Assembly: GCF_001424385.1 (NCBI RefSeq)
Contig: NZ_LMPO01000008.1
Coordinates: 78,006 to 115,147 of the forward strand
Reading direction: 5' to 3'
DNA: 37,142 nt
Origin: Curtobacterium sp. Leaf183
GTDB lineage: Bacteria; Actinomycetota; Actinomycetes; Actinomycetales; Microbacteriaceae
The notes beneath the pieces were generated by a model. That model worked only from the letters and a program-made list of their open reading frames with translations, did not search any database and was not told the origin of the DNA. Positions 1 through 6,876 of this stretch are shown piece by piece. The position numbers and the translations under genes are program-made. The number at the start of each line of letters is the position of its first letter. The first letter of the stretch is position 1.

Positions 1-23
1 GCGAACAACCATGGGCGCACCAA

Positions 24-36
24 CCCGCCAAGCGGG
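24..36 (-). terminator. weak hairpin after the FMN reductase gene
   Basis: CCCGC (24-28) and GCGGG (32-36) form a 5-bp stem with a 3-nt loop, about 35 nt past the stop codon of the FMN reductase gene on the minus strand. The stem is short and there is no clear T-tract, so termination is only a possibility. I see no gene in positions 1-70. Confidence 0.25.
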
Positions 37-70
37 CACCAGGCGCGAACCGTGGCGTGCGGTACCCGGC

Positions 71-688
71 CTAGTGGCCGAGTCCGCCGAGCAGGCTCGC
101 GAAGTCGGGGACCTCGGGCAGCGCGTCCGCCTGCTGCGGGACCCGACGGGAGGCCCCGATCGCCCACGCCAGGTCGGCACCGGCCCGGCGGATGCGTCCG
201 TCCAGTGCCGCCTGGTCGCCCTGGGCTCCCCAGTCGTCGGTCGCGGCGAAGACCCCGGTGGGCACGACGGCAGCGCGCAGGTAGGCGAAGACCGGACGCA
301 TGGCGTGCTCGATCGCGAGCGAGTGCCGCGCGGTGCCACCCGTCGCCGCGAGCAGGACCGGCATGTCCACCAGGGCGTCCTTGTCCATGACGTCGAGGAA
401 GGACTTCGCCAGGCCGCTCATCCCCGCGGTGAAGACGGGCGAGACGAAGACCAGTGCGTCCGCCTCGACGACCGTCGCCGTCGCGGCGGCCAACGCGGGC
501 GCCTGGAACCCGGTGAGCATCGCGTCGACGACCTCGTGGGCCAGCGGACGCAGGTCGACGTGCGCCACGTGCACCGGGCCTCCCTGCTGTCCGATGGCGG
601 TGACGGCGGACTCGGCGAGCCGGTCCGCGAGCAGGCGGGTCGACGACGGCTCGGAGAGCCCGGCGGAGACGACGGCGATGGTGGTCAT
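71..688 (-). CDS. NADPH-dependent FMN reductase (CE1759-like)
   Basis: A 205-residue flavodoxin-like NAD(P)H:FMN reductase, expected to supply reduced FMN to flavin-dependent monooxygenases or act as a quinone/azo reductase in the cytoplasm. The N-terminus (TTIAVVSAGLSEPSSTRLLA) is the first beta strand and phosphate-binding loop. The central LVFVSPVFTAGMSGLAK stretch is the second FMN-contact segment of the family, followed by LLAATGG. The open frame runs on upstream, but the ATG at 688 directly precedes the conserved first strand and lies downstream of a plausible promoter, so I chose it. No strong ribosome-binding site is visible. Close relatives often sit beside a luciferase-like monooxygenase; none is here. 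The family call is firm, the physiological electron acceptor unknown. Confidence 0.85.
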   Translation of the reverse strand: MTTIAVVSAGLSEPSSTRLLADRLAESAVTAIGQQGGPVHVAHVDLRPLAHEVVDAMLTGFQAPALAAATATVVEADALVFVSPVFTAGMSGLAKSFLDVMDKDALVDMPVLLAATGGTARHSLAIEHAMRPVFAYLRAAVVPTGVFAATDDWGAQGDQAALDGRIRRAGADLAWAIGASRRVPQQADALPEVPDFASLLGGLGH

Positions 689-703
689 GATGCGATCCGA
701 TCT

Positions 704-722
704 TTCAATGCGTTTGCATGAA
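704..722. promoter_or_regulatory. candidate operator over the FMN reductase start site
   Basis: TTCAATGCGTTTGCATGAA is an imperfect inverted repeat (arms TTCAATGC and GCATGAA, one base unpaired) in a short AT-rich island. On the minus strand a -10 like TACGAT (724-729) puts the transcription start near 717, inside the repeat, which is a typical place for a MarR- or TetR-type repressor. No regulator gene is adjacent, so the binding protein is unknown. Confidence 0.35.
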
Positions 723-769
723 CATCGTACCGAACCAGGGCTGCGACGCAACCATTCCCGGGAACGGAG

Positions 770-804
770 AACGCCCCGGTCCTCGCGAGGAGGGCCGGGG
801 CGTT
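770..804 (-). terminator. rpsO terminator hairpin
   Basis: AACGCCCCGG (770-779) pairs perfectly with CCGGGGCGTT (795-804), and the loop can itself pair TCCTC with GAGGA. It begins 24 nt past the rpsO stop codon. The U-tract is poor, as is usual in high-GC actinobacteria. Confidence 0.75.
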
Positions 805-827
805 CGGTCGAGCGTGTCGGTCGACGA

Positions 828-1097
828 CTAGCGACGCAGGCCGAGGCGCTCGATGAGCGCACGGTAACGGCTGATGTCGACGTCGGAGAGGTAGCCGAGG
901 AGACGGCGACGCTGGCCGACCATGAGGAGCAGACCACGACGCGAGTGGTGGTCGTGCTTGTGCTCCTTGAGGTGCTCGTTCAGGTCGTTGATGCGACGCG
1001 TCAGAACGGCGACCTGGACCTCGGGGGATCCGGTGTCGCCCGGGTGGGTCGCGTACTCTTCGATGATCTCCTGCTTGACCTGTGCGTCAAGTGCCAT
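828..1097 (-). CDS. rpsO: 30S ribosomal protein S15
   Basis: 89 residues, the normal length of S15. It binds the central domain of 16S rRNA early in 30S assembly. Conserved blocks are all present: the [11 protein letters not shown] segment near residue 20, the [12 protein letters not shown] loop near 45-56 that contacts rRNA, and the C-terminal [21 protein letters not shown] helix. The ATG at 1097 follows a purine-rich GAGGGGAT sequence. The gene is usually followed by pnp; that is not the case here, because a strong terminator and then the FMN reductase gene come next. The leader carries two hairpins and may be the site of autoregulation. Confidence 0.98.
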   Translation of the reverse strand: MALDAQVKQEIIEEYATHPGDTGSPEVQVAVLTRRINDLNEHLKEHKHDHHSRRGLLLMVGQRRRLLGYLSDVDISRYRALIERLGLRR

Positions 1098-1207
1098 GGT
1101 GATCCCCTCTCTGTCCTCGGTGAGGACTGTGTCCGTTGCGCGGTGCCCATGCCTGATGCATGAGCGCTCTTTGTCCGCGGCCGTTCGACGGCAACCTGGA
1201 GACTCTA
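1098..1207 (-). promoter_or_regulatory. rpsO promoter and structured leader
   Basis: On the minus strand a -10 like TAGAGT (plus-strand 1202-1207) predicts a leader of about 98 nt. It contains hairpin CATGC/GCATG (1148-1152 with 1158-1162) and, just before the ribosome-binding site, hairpin GTCCTC/GAGGAC (1113-1118 with 1122-1127). S15 is known to repress its own mRNA through leader structures that differ between phyla, and this leader is a candidate. I did not match it to a known motif. Confidence 0.4.
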
Positions 1208-1222
1208 CCAGAGGGACGAGCG

Positions 1223-1672
1223 TCAGACGGTCCGCGCGCGGAGACTGCGCCGTCGCGGGGGCGCCGGCAACAGGCTGCGGACGAGTCCCACGAGCGTCGC
1301 CCCGAGCAGGCCGCCCAGTCCGTTCGACAGCACGTCACGCGGGTCGGCCACCCGGTACGGCAGCAGCTCTGCCTGGGCGAGTTCGATTCCCGCCGACAAC
1401 GCGACGGCGACGACCGCGGCGACGAACCACCAGCGACGCGGCAGCCACATCGCGGCGATCGCCCCGACGGGGACGAACATGCCGATGTTCGCGAGGAACT
1501 CCGTCCGCTCGTAGGTCAGCCACGAGCCGCCGGGCAGCTGCTGCGCCCAGGAGAGCGCGTGCAGCACGAGCCGGTTCTCGGCATCGCTGAACACGTGCGG
1601 TGTCAGCGTCATCCGCCAGATCACCCAGGCGTAGGCCGCCGTCACGGCGAGCAGGAGGAGTTTGCGGAGCAT
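1223..1672 (-). CDS. VanZ-like family membrane protein
   Basis: 149 residues with about four transmembrane segments: residues 2-22, 58-77, 81-100 and 120-137. The order of hydrophobic segments and the [24 protein letters not shown] stretch (the family's conserved E..Q and R..D..D..N pattern) match VanZ-like proteins. VanZ itself is linked to teicoplanin resistance, but most chromosomal homologues have no known role and no resistance genes are nearby. CACACT lies exactly 6 nt before the ATG on the minus strand, so the mRNA may be leaderless. The C-terminus is a basic tail ([12 protein letters not shown]). The family assignment is good, the function unknown. Confidence 0.85.
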   Translation of the reverse strand: MLRKLLLLAVTAAYAWVIWRMTLTPHVFSDAENRLVLHALSWAQQLPGGSWLTYERTEFLANIGMFVPVGAIAAMWLPRRWWFVAAVVAVALSAGIELAQAELLPYRVADPRDVLSNGLGGLLGATLVGLVRSLLPAPPRRRSLRARTV

Positions 1673-1705
1673 CCGGACAGTGTGGGGTGCCGGGCTGCGC
1701 GGGAC

Positions 1706-1719
1706 CTGGAGCGCTCCTG
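1706..1719. promoter_or_regulatory. CebR/CelR-like operator upstream of the cellulase gene
   Basis: CTGGAGCGCTCCTG contains the perfect 10-bp palindrome GGAGCGCTCC (1708-1717). Streptomyces CebR and Thermobifida CelR, LacI-family regulators released by cellobiose, bind TGGGAGCGCTCCCA; the central 10 bases are identical here and the flanks differ. It lies about 140 nt before the GH6 start and about 35 nt before the divergent VanZ-like start, so either gene could be the target; the GH6 gene fits the known regulon. No lacI-type gene is in the window. Confidence 0.6.
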
Positions 1720-1859
1720 AGCGACACCGGCACCGGACCTGTGCGAACGCCCGCGCGGGCTGGCCTCGGACCGGGTCGGGGTGGAAGCATGGGCACCGGG
1801 CGGGACAGGGCCGCCCGGCAGCGCCGACGGAGCACGGTCAGAACAGAGAGGACCGCTCG

Positions 1860-2915
1860 ATGCCGGACCACAGATCAGGGACCCCGACACCCGCGCGCCG
1901 CACGAGTGCCGCTCGCCAGTGGCTGTGGATCGGCAGCGCGGCGGTCGTCGTCGTGGCGGTCGTCGCCGCGGTCGCGCTCTGGCTCCCCACCAGGGCCACC
2001 GGCCCGGACGGCCGGCACATCGTCGAGCGCAGGACACCGGCCGAGGTCTTCCCCGGTGGCCTGGCACGACAGCCGTCCAGCGACAACCAGCCCGGCCGCT
2101 TCGCCGAGTCCGCGCGGGCCGAGGGCCAGGACCGCACGGCCGACCGCCTCGCCGAGATCGCCGACCAGCCGATCGCGACCTGGCTGACGAACCCCTCCGT
2201 CACGGCCACGCGGGCGACCGTGCACCGGGTGGTGGCGAACGCCCGGACCCAGGACAAGACGCCGGTGTTCGTGCTCTACGCCGTGCCAGACCGCGACTGC
2301 GGCAGCTACTCCAAGGGCGGCACCACGCGCTCCGAGTACGTCCCGTGGGTGCGGTCGGCGGTCCGCGCGATGGCGGGGTCGCACGCCGTGGTGCTCGTCG
2401 AGCCCGACGCGATCGCGCAGATCCAGAACTGCGAGCGGCTGTCCGACTCGCGGCTCCCCCTGCTGCGGAAGGCCGTCGACGCCCTGACCGGCCATGGCCT
2501 CACCGTCTACCTCGACGGCGGCAACGAGAACCGCGTGCCCGTCGACACGATGGCACGCTGGCTGCGGCAGGCGGGCATCGACCGGACCCAGGGGTTCTTC
2601 ACGAACGTGTCGAACTTCTACCGCGTCGACCAGGAGCGCACCTACGCCGACCACCTCGCCGATGCCGTCGGCGGCGATCCGCACTTCGTCATCGACGTCT
2701 CGCGCAACGGGCAGGGCTGGAAGGGCACGTGGTGCAACCCGTCCGGCGCCGGCCTCGGCCAGGACCCGCACGTCGCGGCGGGGTCGTCTCGGTTGGACGC
2801 GCTGCTCTGGGTCAAGACCCCGGGCCTCAGCGACGGCACCTGCAACGGCGGCCCGGCCGCCGGCCAGTGGTGGGAGTCGTACGCGCTCGCGCTGGTCGCC
2901 AACCGCCGCGACTGA
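1860..2915 (+). CDS. glycoside hydrolase family 6 (endoglucanase or cellobiohydrolase)
   Basis: 351 residues. Residues 1-20 are polar and basic, 21-42 form one hydrophobic segment, and a GH6 catalytic domain follows from about residue 64; the protein is exported or membrane-anchored and cleaves beta-1,4-glucan with inversion. Visible GH6 signatures: FVLYAVPDRDC (137-147, with D146), VLVEPDAI (catalytic acid D183), YLDGGN (D219), and WVKTPGLSDG (D325) followed by the CNGGPAAGQWW block. The usual DAGH motif reads DGGN. There is no carbohydrate-binding module, so it is a minimal single-domain enzyme. I chose the ATG at 1860 because GAGAGGA lies 9 nt upstream and the transmembrane or signal segment then starts at residue 21; the open frame extends upstream without matching the family. 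A CebR-like operator precedes the gene. Only 34 nt separate it from the protease gene, with no terminator between. Confidence 0.93.
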   Translation: MPDHRSGTPTPARRTSAARQWLWIGSAAVVVVAVVAAVALWLPTRATGPDGRHIVERRTPAEVFPGGLARQPSSDNQPGRFAESARAEGQDRTADRLAEIADQPIATWLTNPSVTATRATVHRVVANARTQDKTPVFVLYAVPDRDCGSYSKGGTTRSEYVPWVRSAVRAMAGSHAVVLVEPDAIAQIQNCERLSDSRLPLLRKAVDALTGHGLTVYLDGGNENRVPVDTMARWLRQAGIDRTQGFFTNVSNFYRVDQERTYADHLADAVGGDPHFVIDVSRNGQGWKGTWCNPSGAGLGQDPHVAAGSSRLDALLWVKTPGLSDGTCNGGPAAGQWWESYALALVANRRD

Positions 2916-2949
2916 CGGGGGACGGACAGGAGGCCCCACCCGGCTGCCG

Positions 2950-4032
2950 ATGTCGGTGCACGGGGGTTGCATGGTCACCATGACCGCCGACCAGCTCCGA
3001 TCCGTCGTCCCGCCGTACCTGCTGCGCGCCATCGCCGACGCGCCGTCCGACGCGTTCCCCCGTGCCACCCCGGCGGCGCGCACCGCGCTCGCCACCCTCG
3101 ACCTCGTCCAGGCCCCCAAGCACGAGCCCCGACTCGGCGTCGCCCCCTCGGTGACCACGCCCGACCGGTCCCCGCAGCGCAGCATCTCCGACGCGCACGG
3201 CACGACCACGCTCCCCGGAGACCTGGTCCGCGCCGAGGGCGCGCCCGACACCGGCGACGCGGCCGTGGACGAGGCCTACGCGGGCCTCGGCGCGACGCAC
3301 GCGTTCTGGCTCGACGTGTTCGGGCGTGTGTCCATCGACGGCGCCGGGCTCCCCCTCGACGCCAGCGTCCACTACGGACAGGACTACGACAACGCCTACT
3401 GGGACGGCAGCCGCATGGTGTTCGGCGACGGGGACGGCGAGGTCTTCAACCGCTTCACGATCGCGCTCGACGTCATCGGCCACGAACTCACCCACGGCGT
3501 GACGCAGTACACCGCCGACCTGACGTACCAGGGACAGTCGGGCGCGCTCAACGAGTCGATCAGCGACGTGTTCGGCTCCCTGGTCGCGCAGTACACCGCC
3601 GGGCAGACCGCCGACCAGGCGACGTGGCTCATCGGCGAGGGGCTGTTCACACCCGCGGTGCACGGGGTGGCGCTGCGATCGATGCGGGCCCCGGGCACCG
3701 CGTACGACGACCCGGTGCTCGGCAAGGACCCGCAGCCCGGCACCATGGCCGGCTACGTCGAGACGACCGAGGACTCGGGCGGGGTGCACACGAACTCCGG
3801 CATCCCGAACCACGCCTTCTTCCTGGCGGCCACCACCATCGGTGGCAACGCGTGGCAGGGCGCGGGCGCGGTGTGGTGGGACGCGCTGACCTCGTCCGCG
3901 GTCACCGCGTCGATCGACTTCGCCGGCTTCGCCACCGCGACGGTCGACGCGGCGGACGCCCGCTTCGGTGCGGGGTCGACCCAGTCGGCAGCCGTCAGCG
4001 GCGCATGGCGGACGGTCGGGGTGCTGTCCTGA
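2950..4032 (+). CDS. M4 family metalloprotease (protealysin/thermolysin type)
   Basis: A zinc endopeptidase, 360 residues from the ATG at 2950. The short N-terminal propeptide carries the VVPPYLLRAIA motif typical of protealysin-type precursors. The catalytic domain has HELTH (zinc ligands H178 and H182, catalytic E179), the third ligand E202 in LNESISDVFG, and the transition-state histidine H280 in GGVHTNSGIPNH. No classical signal peptide is visible, which fits protealysin-like enzymes. Alternative in-frame starts are ATG 2971 (GGGGG 5 nt upstream) and ATG 2980; AGGAGG at 2928-2933 is rather far from 2950. It follows the GH6 gene closely and precedes the emfourin gene, reproducing the known protease-inhibitor pairing. 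Confidence 0.93.
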   Translation: MSVHGGCMVTMTADQLRSVVPPYLLRAIADAPSDAFPRATPAARTALATLDLVQAPKHEPRLGVAPSVTTPDRSPQRSISDAHGTTTLPGDLVRAEGAPDTGDAAVDEAYAGLGATHAFWLDVFGRVSIDGAGLPLDASVHYGQDYDNAYWDGSRMVFGDGDGEVFNRFTIALDVIGHELTHGVTQYTADLTYQGQSGALNESISDVFGSLVAQYTAGQTADQATWLIGEGLFTPAVHGVALRSMRAPGTAYDDPVLGKDPQPGTMAGYVETTEDSGGVHTNSGIPNHAFFLAATTIGGNAWQGAGAVWWDALTSSAVTASIDFAGFATATVDAADARFGAGSTQSAAVSGAWRTVGVLS

Positions 4033-4062
4033 CCGTGCACCGCCCGCGGTGACCGGTCGGCG

Positions 4063-4074
4063 TAGGTTCGACGC
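4063..4074 (+). promoter_or_regulatory. leaderless promoter of the emfourin gene
   Basis: TAGGTT (4063-4068) ends 6 nt before the ATG at 4075, so transcription would start at the A of the ATG. The inhibitor could then be made independently of the protease. There is no Shine-Dalgarno sequence in the gap, consistent with a leaderless transcript. Confidence 0.5.
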
Positions 4075-4344
4075 ATGCAGATCGTCGTCCGTCGCACCGG
4101 TGGGATCGCCGGCCTGACCCGGGCCTGGCGCATCGACACCGATGCGTGCGCCGACCCCGACGACTGGGCCGCGCTGGTCGACGGGCTCCCCCGCACGCCG
4201 CCGGCGCGTCCGCAGCAGATGCGCGACGACTTCGAGTGGACCATCACCGTCGCGAGCACCACGATCCGCGTGCCGGGCAGCCAGCTCGACGGGGCGTGGG
4301 CCGTGCTCGTGCAGCGGGTGCGCACCGAGGGCGAGCCCACCTGA
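4075..4344 (+). CDS. emfourin-like inhibitor of M4 metalloproteases
   Basis: 89 residues matching the pattern of emfourin (M4in), the small inhibitor encoded next to protealysin in Serratia: an N-terminal MQIVVRRTGGIAGLTRAWRI strand-turn-strand, a central helix beginning ADPDDWAALVDGLP, the DDFEWTITV strand and a C-terminal helix (SQLDGAWAVLVQRV). It is predicted to bind the active site of the adjacent M4 enzyme and so protect the cytoplasm from early activation. It starts 42 nt after the protease stop codon. A hairpin terminator follows directly. The family call rests on sequence pattern plus position; inhibition of this particular protease is inference. Confidence 0.85.
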   Translation: MQIVVRRTGGIAGLTRAWRIDTDACADPDDWAALVDGLPRTPPARPQQMRDDFEWTITVASTTIRVPGSQLDGAWAVLVQRVRTEGEPT

Positions 4345-4346
4345 CG

Positions 4347-4378
4347 GCCGTGGGCCGGGCCTCCCGTCCGGCCACGGC
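4347..4378 (+). terminator. terminator after the GH6/M4/emfourin group
   Basis: GCCGTGGGCCGG (4347-4358) pairs with CCGGCCACGGC (4368-4378), 11 bp with one bulged G. It starts 3 nt after the emfourin stop codon. The loop is GCCTCCCGT, part of a sequence seen in other hairpins of this window. Confidence 0.7.
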
Positions 4379-4419
4379 ACCACGGCTCACCGCGTGAACG
4401 GACCGCACCCCCGTGCAGG

Positions 4420-4449
4420 CATCGCGCCCCGGTGTGACCGGGCGCGATG
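4420..4449 (-). terminator. helD terminator hairpin
   Basis: CATCGCGCCC (4420-4429) pairs perfectly with GGGCGCGATG (4440-4449). It lies about 41 nt past the stop codon of the helicase gene on the minus strand. Confidence 0.65.
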
Positions 4450-4490
4450 TCCGTCACGGGGTGCGACCTGCACCCGATCCGGTGGAACGG

Positions 4491-6734
4491 TCAGTCGACG
4501 TCGATGACCGTCAGGCGGCGGGTCGGGCGGGTCATCGCCACGTACACCGCTGCGGCGGCCCGCGCCGCGTCGGCACCCACCCCGTCCGGGTCGACCAGCA
4601 GCACGCCGTCGAACTCCAGGCCCTTCGCGTCCGCACCGGTCAGGACCGTGACGGAACCCGGCCGGGGTGAGCCGAGCGTCCGCACGTCGGCATCCGTGGT
4701 GGCGAGCCGCTGACGGACGACGTCGACCTGGCTGTCCGGGACGATGACGCCGGTGGTGCCGGAGCCGATGTGCTCCCGCTCGGCGCGGACCGTGGCGGCG
4801 ATCGTGTCGAGCACCTCGGCGCGTGCGACCCGCAAGCGGACGACCGGGTCCCCGTCGCGCACGGCCTGGTTCGCGGTCACGGTCAGGCCCGCCGCGGCGG
4901 CGAACTCCCCCGCAGCCTGCACGATGGAGCGCGGGGTGCGGTAGTTCACCGTGAGCTCCTCGACGCGGTGGTCGAGCGGGACCTGCGGCGCGCGGCCGCG
5001 CCGGCGTCGGGCGAGCGCGCCGATGACGTCGTCCCACGTGCGGGCGGCGCCGGGTGAGGACCCCTGCGCCATGTCACCGACGATCGTGAACGAGCGCAGC
5101 GGGTTGCGGCGGGCCAGGACGCGCCACTGCATGGGCGAGAGCTCCTGCGCCTCGTCGACGACGATGTGGCCGTAGGTCCACTCGCGGTCCTCGGCGGCAC
5201 GTTCGGCGGTCGTGCGGGGGTCGCCGCCCTCGGCGAACGCGCCCGCCACCTGTTCGGCGGAGACGATGCCCTCGACCCCCATGTTCTCGATCGCCTGGCG
5301 GGCGTTCTCGATGTCGCGGTTGCGGCTGGCCTTCGCCTGGCGCTTGGCGGCACCGCCGGTCGGGTCGAACGTGCCGAGGAGCTCGGCGGCCTCGTCGAGC
5401 AAGGGGACGTCCTCGACCGTGAAACCCGCGCCGCGGTCGCGTGCGAGCAGGGCACGACGCTCCGGCGACCAGTTCGGCGTGAGCGAGGCGAGCCAGTTGG
5501 GCCGCGCGAAGAGGTCCTCGAGCAGCTTCTCCGCCGGCAGCGGCAGCCACGCGGTGTTGAGCAGCACCCGGGCGTCGTAGGACGAGCGGATGTCCTCGCG
5601 CAGCACCTTGAGGTCGGCGTCGTCGACGGTCGTGCCGCGCTCGCGGAGCTGGTCGGCGAGCAGCTTGACCATCGCGTCGAGCGCGGACTTGTTGAACGTG
5701 ACGCGAGCGACGTTGTGCGGCTTGCCGCGGTCCTGTGCCCGGTGCATCGCGTCAGCCACGAGTTGCGGGGGGACCACGAGCCGCTCGCCCTCGACGTCGA
5801 GCGTGGTGGGCTCGGTGGGGACGACCTGGCGTGACCGGACGGCCCGCCGCAGCAGGTCGGCCATCTCGGCCGAGCCCTTGACCGCCGCGACGTCGCGGCG
5901 GTCGTGCGTCGAGGTCCGCACACCCGGGTACAGCGACCCGAGGGCGGCCATGACGACGCCGGTCTCACCGAGCGACGGGAGCACCTGCTCGATGTAGGTC
6001 AGGAAGGCCGGGGACGGACCGACGACCAGCACACCGGACCCCCGCAGTCGTTCGCGGTACGAGTACAGCAGGTACGCGGCACGGTGCAGCGCGACGGCGG
6101 TCTTGCCGGTGCCCGGGCCACCCTGCACGATCAGGACGCCCTCGAGCGGGGAACGGATGATCCGGTCCTGCTCGCCCTGGATCGTCGCGACGATGTCGGT
6201 CATCCGCCCGGTGCGCTCGGCGGTGACGGCCGCGAGCAGCGCGCCCTCGCCCTGCAGGTGGGTGCGCTCGTCGTCGTACAGCGTCGCGTCGAAGACCTCG
6301 TCCTCGACGCCGACGACGCTGCGGCCGTCGAGGGAAAGGTGCCGACGGGCGCGCATGCCCATCGGGTGCGCGGCGGTGGCCTGGTAGAAGGCGCTGGCGC
6401 CCGGCACACGCCAGTCCAGCAGCAGCGGGCGGTGCTCGACGTCGCGCAGGCCGACGCGGCCGATGTAGCGGAAGGCGCTCTCGCCGTCGGACGGGTCCGC
6501 GACCTCGAGCCGACCGAACACCAAGCGGTCGCCGACACGCTCGAGCGTCTGGATGGTGTCCTCGTAGAGCTTGGCGAACGCGTCGCGCTCGCTGCGGCTC
6601 TGGTGGTTCCCGCCGACCGCCTGACGACGGGTCTCGGCGAGACGCTGTTCGGCCTCGGCGGTCAGTTCGTCGAGCCGGGCGAAGAGCCCGTCGACGTACT
6701 CGCGCTCGCGGTCGATCTCGGTCGGTTCGGACAC
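4491..6734 (-). CDS. helD: HelD-like RNA polymerase-associated superfamily 1 helicase
   Basis: 747 residues, the size of the actinobacterial HelD class. These ATP-driven proteins remove stalled RNA polymerase from DNA and recycle it; the HelR members also protect polymerase from rifampicin. The N-terminal ~70 residues form the coiled arm typical of HelD (EREYVDGLFARLDEL...). All helicase motifs are present: Walker A GGPGTGKTA with K211, Walker B IVVDEAQELS, motif III FTIVGDMAQGS, motif IV VNYRTPRSI, motif V GADAKGLEFDGV and motif VI YVAMTRPTRRL. The insertion between the two halves of domain 1A, which reaches the polymerase channel, accounts for the length compared with UvrD. I chose the GTG at 6734, with AAGGG 6 nt upstream and a -10 like TACACT (6762-6767). 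The sequence does not decide between HelD and HelR. Confidence 0.88.
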   Translation of the reverse strand: MSEPTEIDREREYVDGLFARLDELTAEAEQRLAETRRQAVGGNHQSRSERDAFAKLYEDTIQTLERVGDRLVFGRLEVADPSDGESAFRYIGRVGLRDVEHRPLLLDWRVPGASAFYQATAAHPMGMRARRHLSLDGRSVVGVEDEVFDATLYDDERTHLQGEGALLAAVTAERTGRMTDIVATIQGEQDRIIRSPLEGVLIVQGGPGTGKTAVALHRAAYLLYSYRERLRGSGVLVVGPSPAFLTYIEQVLPSLGETGVVMAALGSLYPGVRTSTHDRRDVAAVKGSAEMADLLRRAVRSRQVVPTEPTTLDVEGERLVVPPQLVADAMHRAQDRGKPHNVARVTFNKSALDAMVKLLADQLRERGTTVDDADLKVLREDIRSSYDARVLLNTAWLPLPAEKLLEDLFARPNWLASLTPNWSPERRALLARDRGAGFTVEDVPLLDEAAELLGTFDPTGGAAKRQAKASRNRDIENARQAIENMGVEGIVSAEQVAGAFAEGGDPRTTAERAAEDREWTYGHIVVDEAQELSPMQWRVLARRNPLRSFTIVGDMAQGSSPGAARTWDDVIGALARRRRGRAPQVPLDHRVEELTVNYRTPRSIVQAAGEFAAAAGLTVTANQAVRDGDPVVRLRVARAEVLDTIAATVRAEREHIGSGTTGVIVPDSQVDVVRQRLATTDADVRTLGSPRPGSVTVLTGADAKGLEFDGVLLVDPDGVGADAARAAAAVYVAMTRPTRRLTVIDVD

Positions 6735-6814
6735 ACGCAACCCTTCGGGACAGGGGTATCCAGTGTAGTCCCCGCGGACGGCCCGGAAGCGCGGTGCGGG
6801 CCGCGACCACGGAC

Positions 6815-6856
6815 GGACGGGAGGCGCGGTACCAGCCGGCACCGCGCCTCCCGTCC
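6815..6856 (-). terminator. strong terminator after the aldo/keto reductase gene
   Basis: A perfect 16-bp inverted repeat: the arm GGACGGGAGGCGCGGT (6815-6830) pairs with 6841-6856, with a 10-nt loop. It begins 20 nt after the stop codon of the reductase gene on the minus strand, and lies upstream of the helD promoter. The arm sequence recurs elsewhere in the window. Confidence 0.8.
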
Positions 6857-6876
6857 GACGCGTCAGCGCGTCAGCG

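Noticed and set aside
1662..1859. 66-codon upstream extension of the GH6 frame
   Set aside because: Sequence is unlike a signal peptide, it runs over the CebR-like operator, and the ATG at 1860 has a good ribosome-binding site.
6735..6814. Rifampicin-associated element upstream of the HelD-like gene
   Set aside because: I looked for the GGGGCTTGC...GCAAGCCCC-type palindrome and did not find it.
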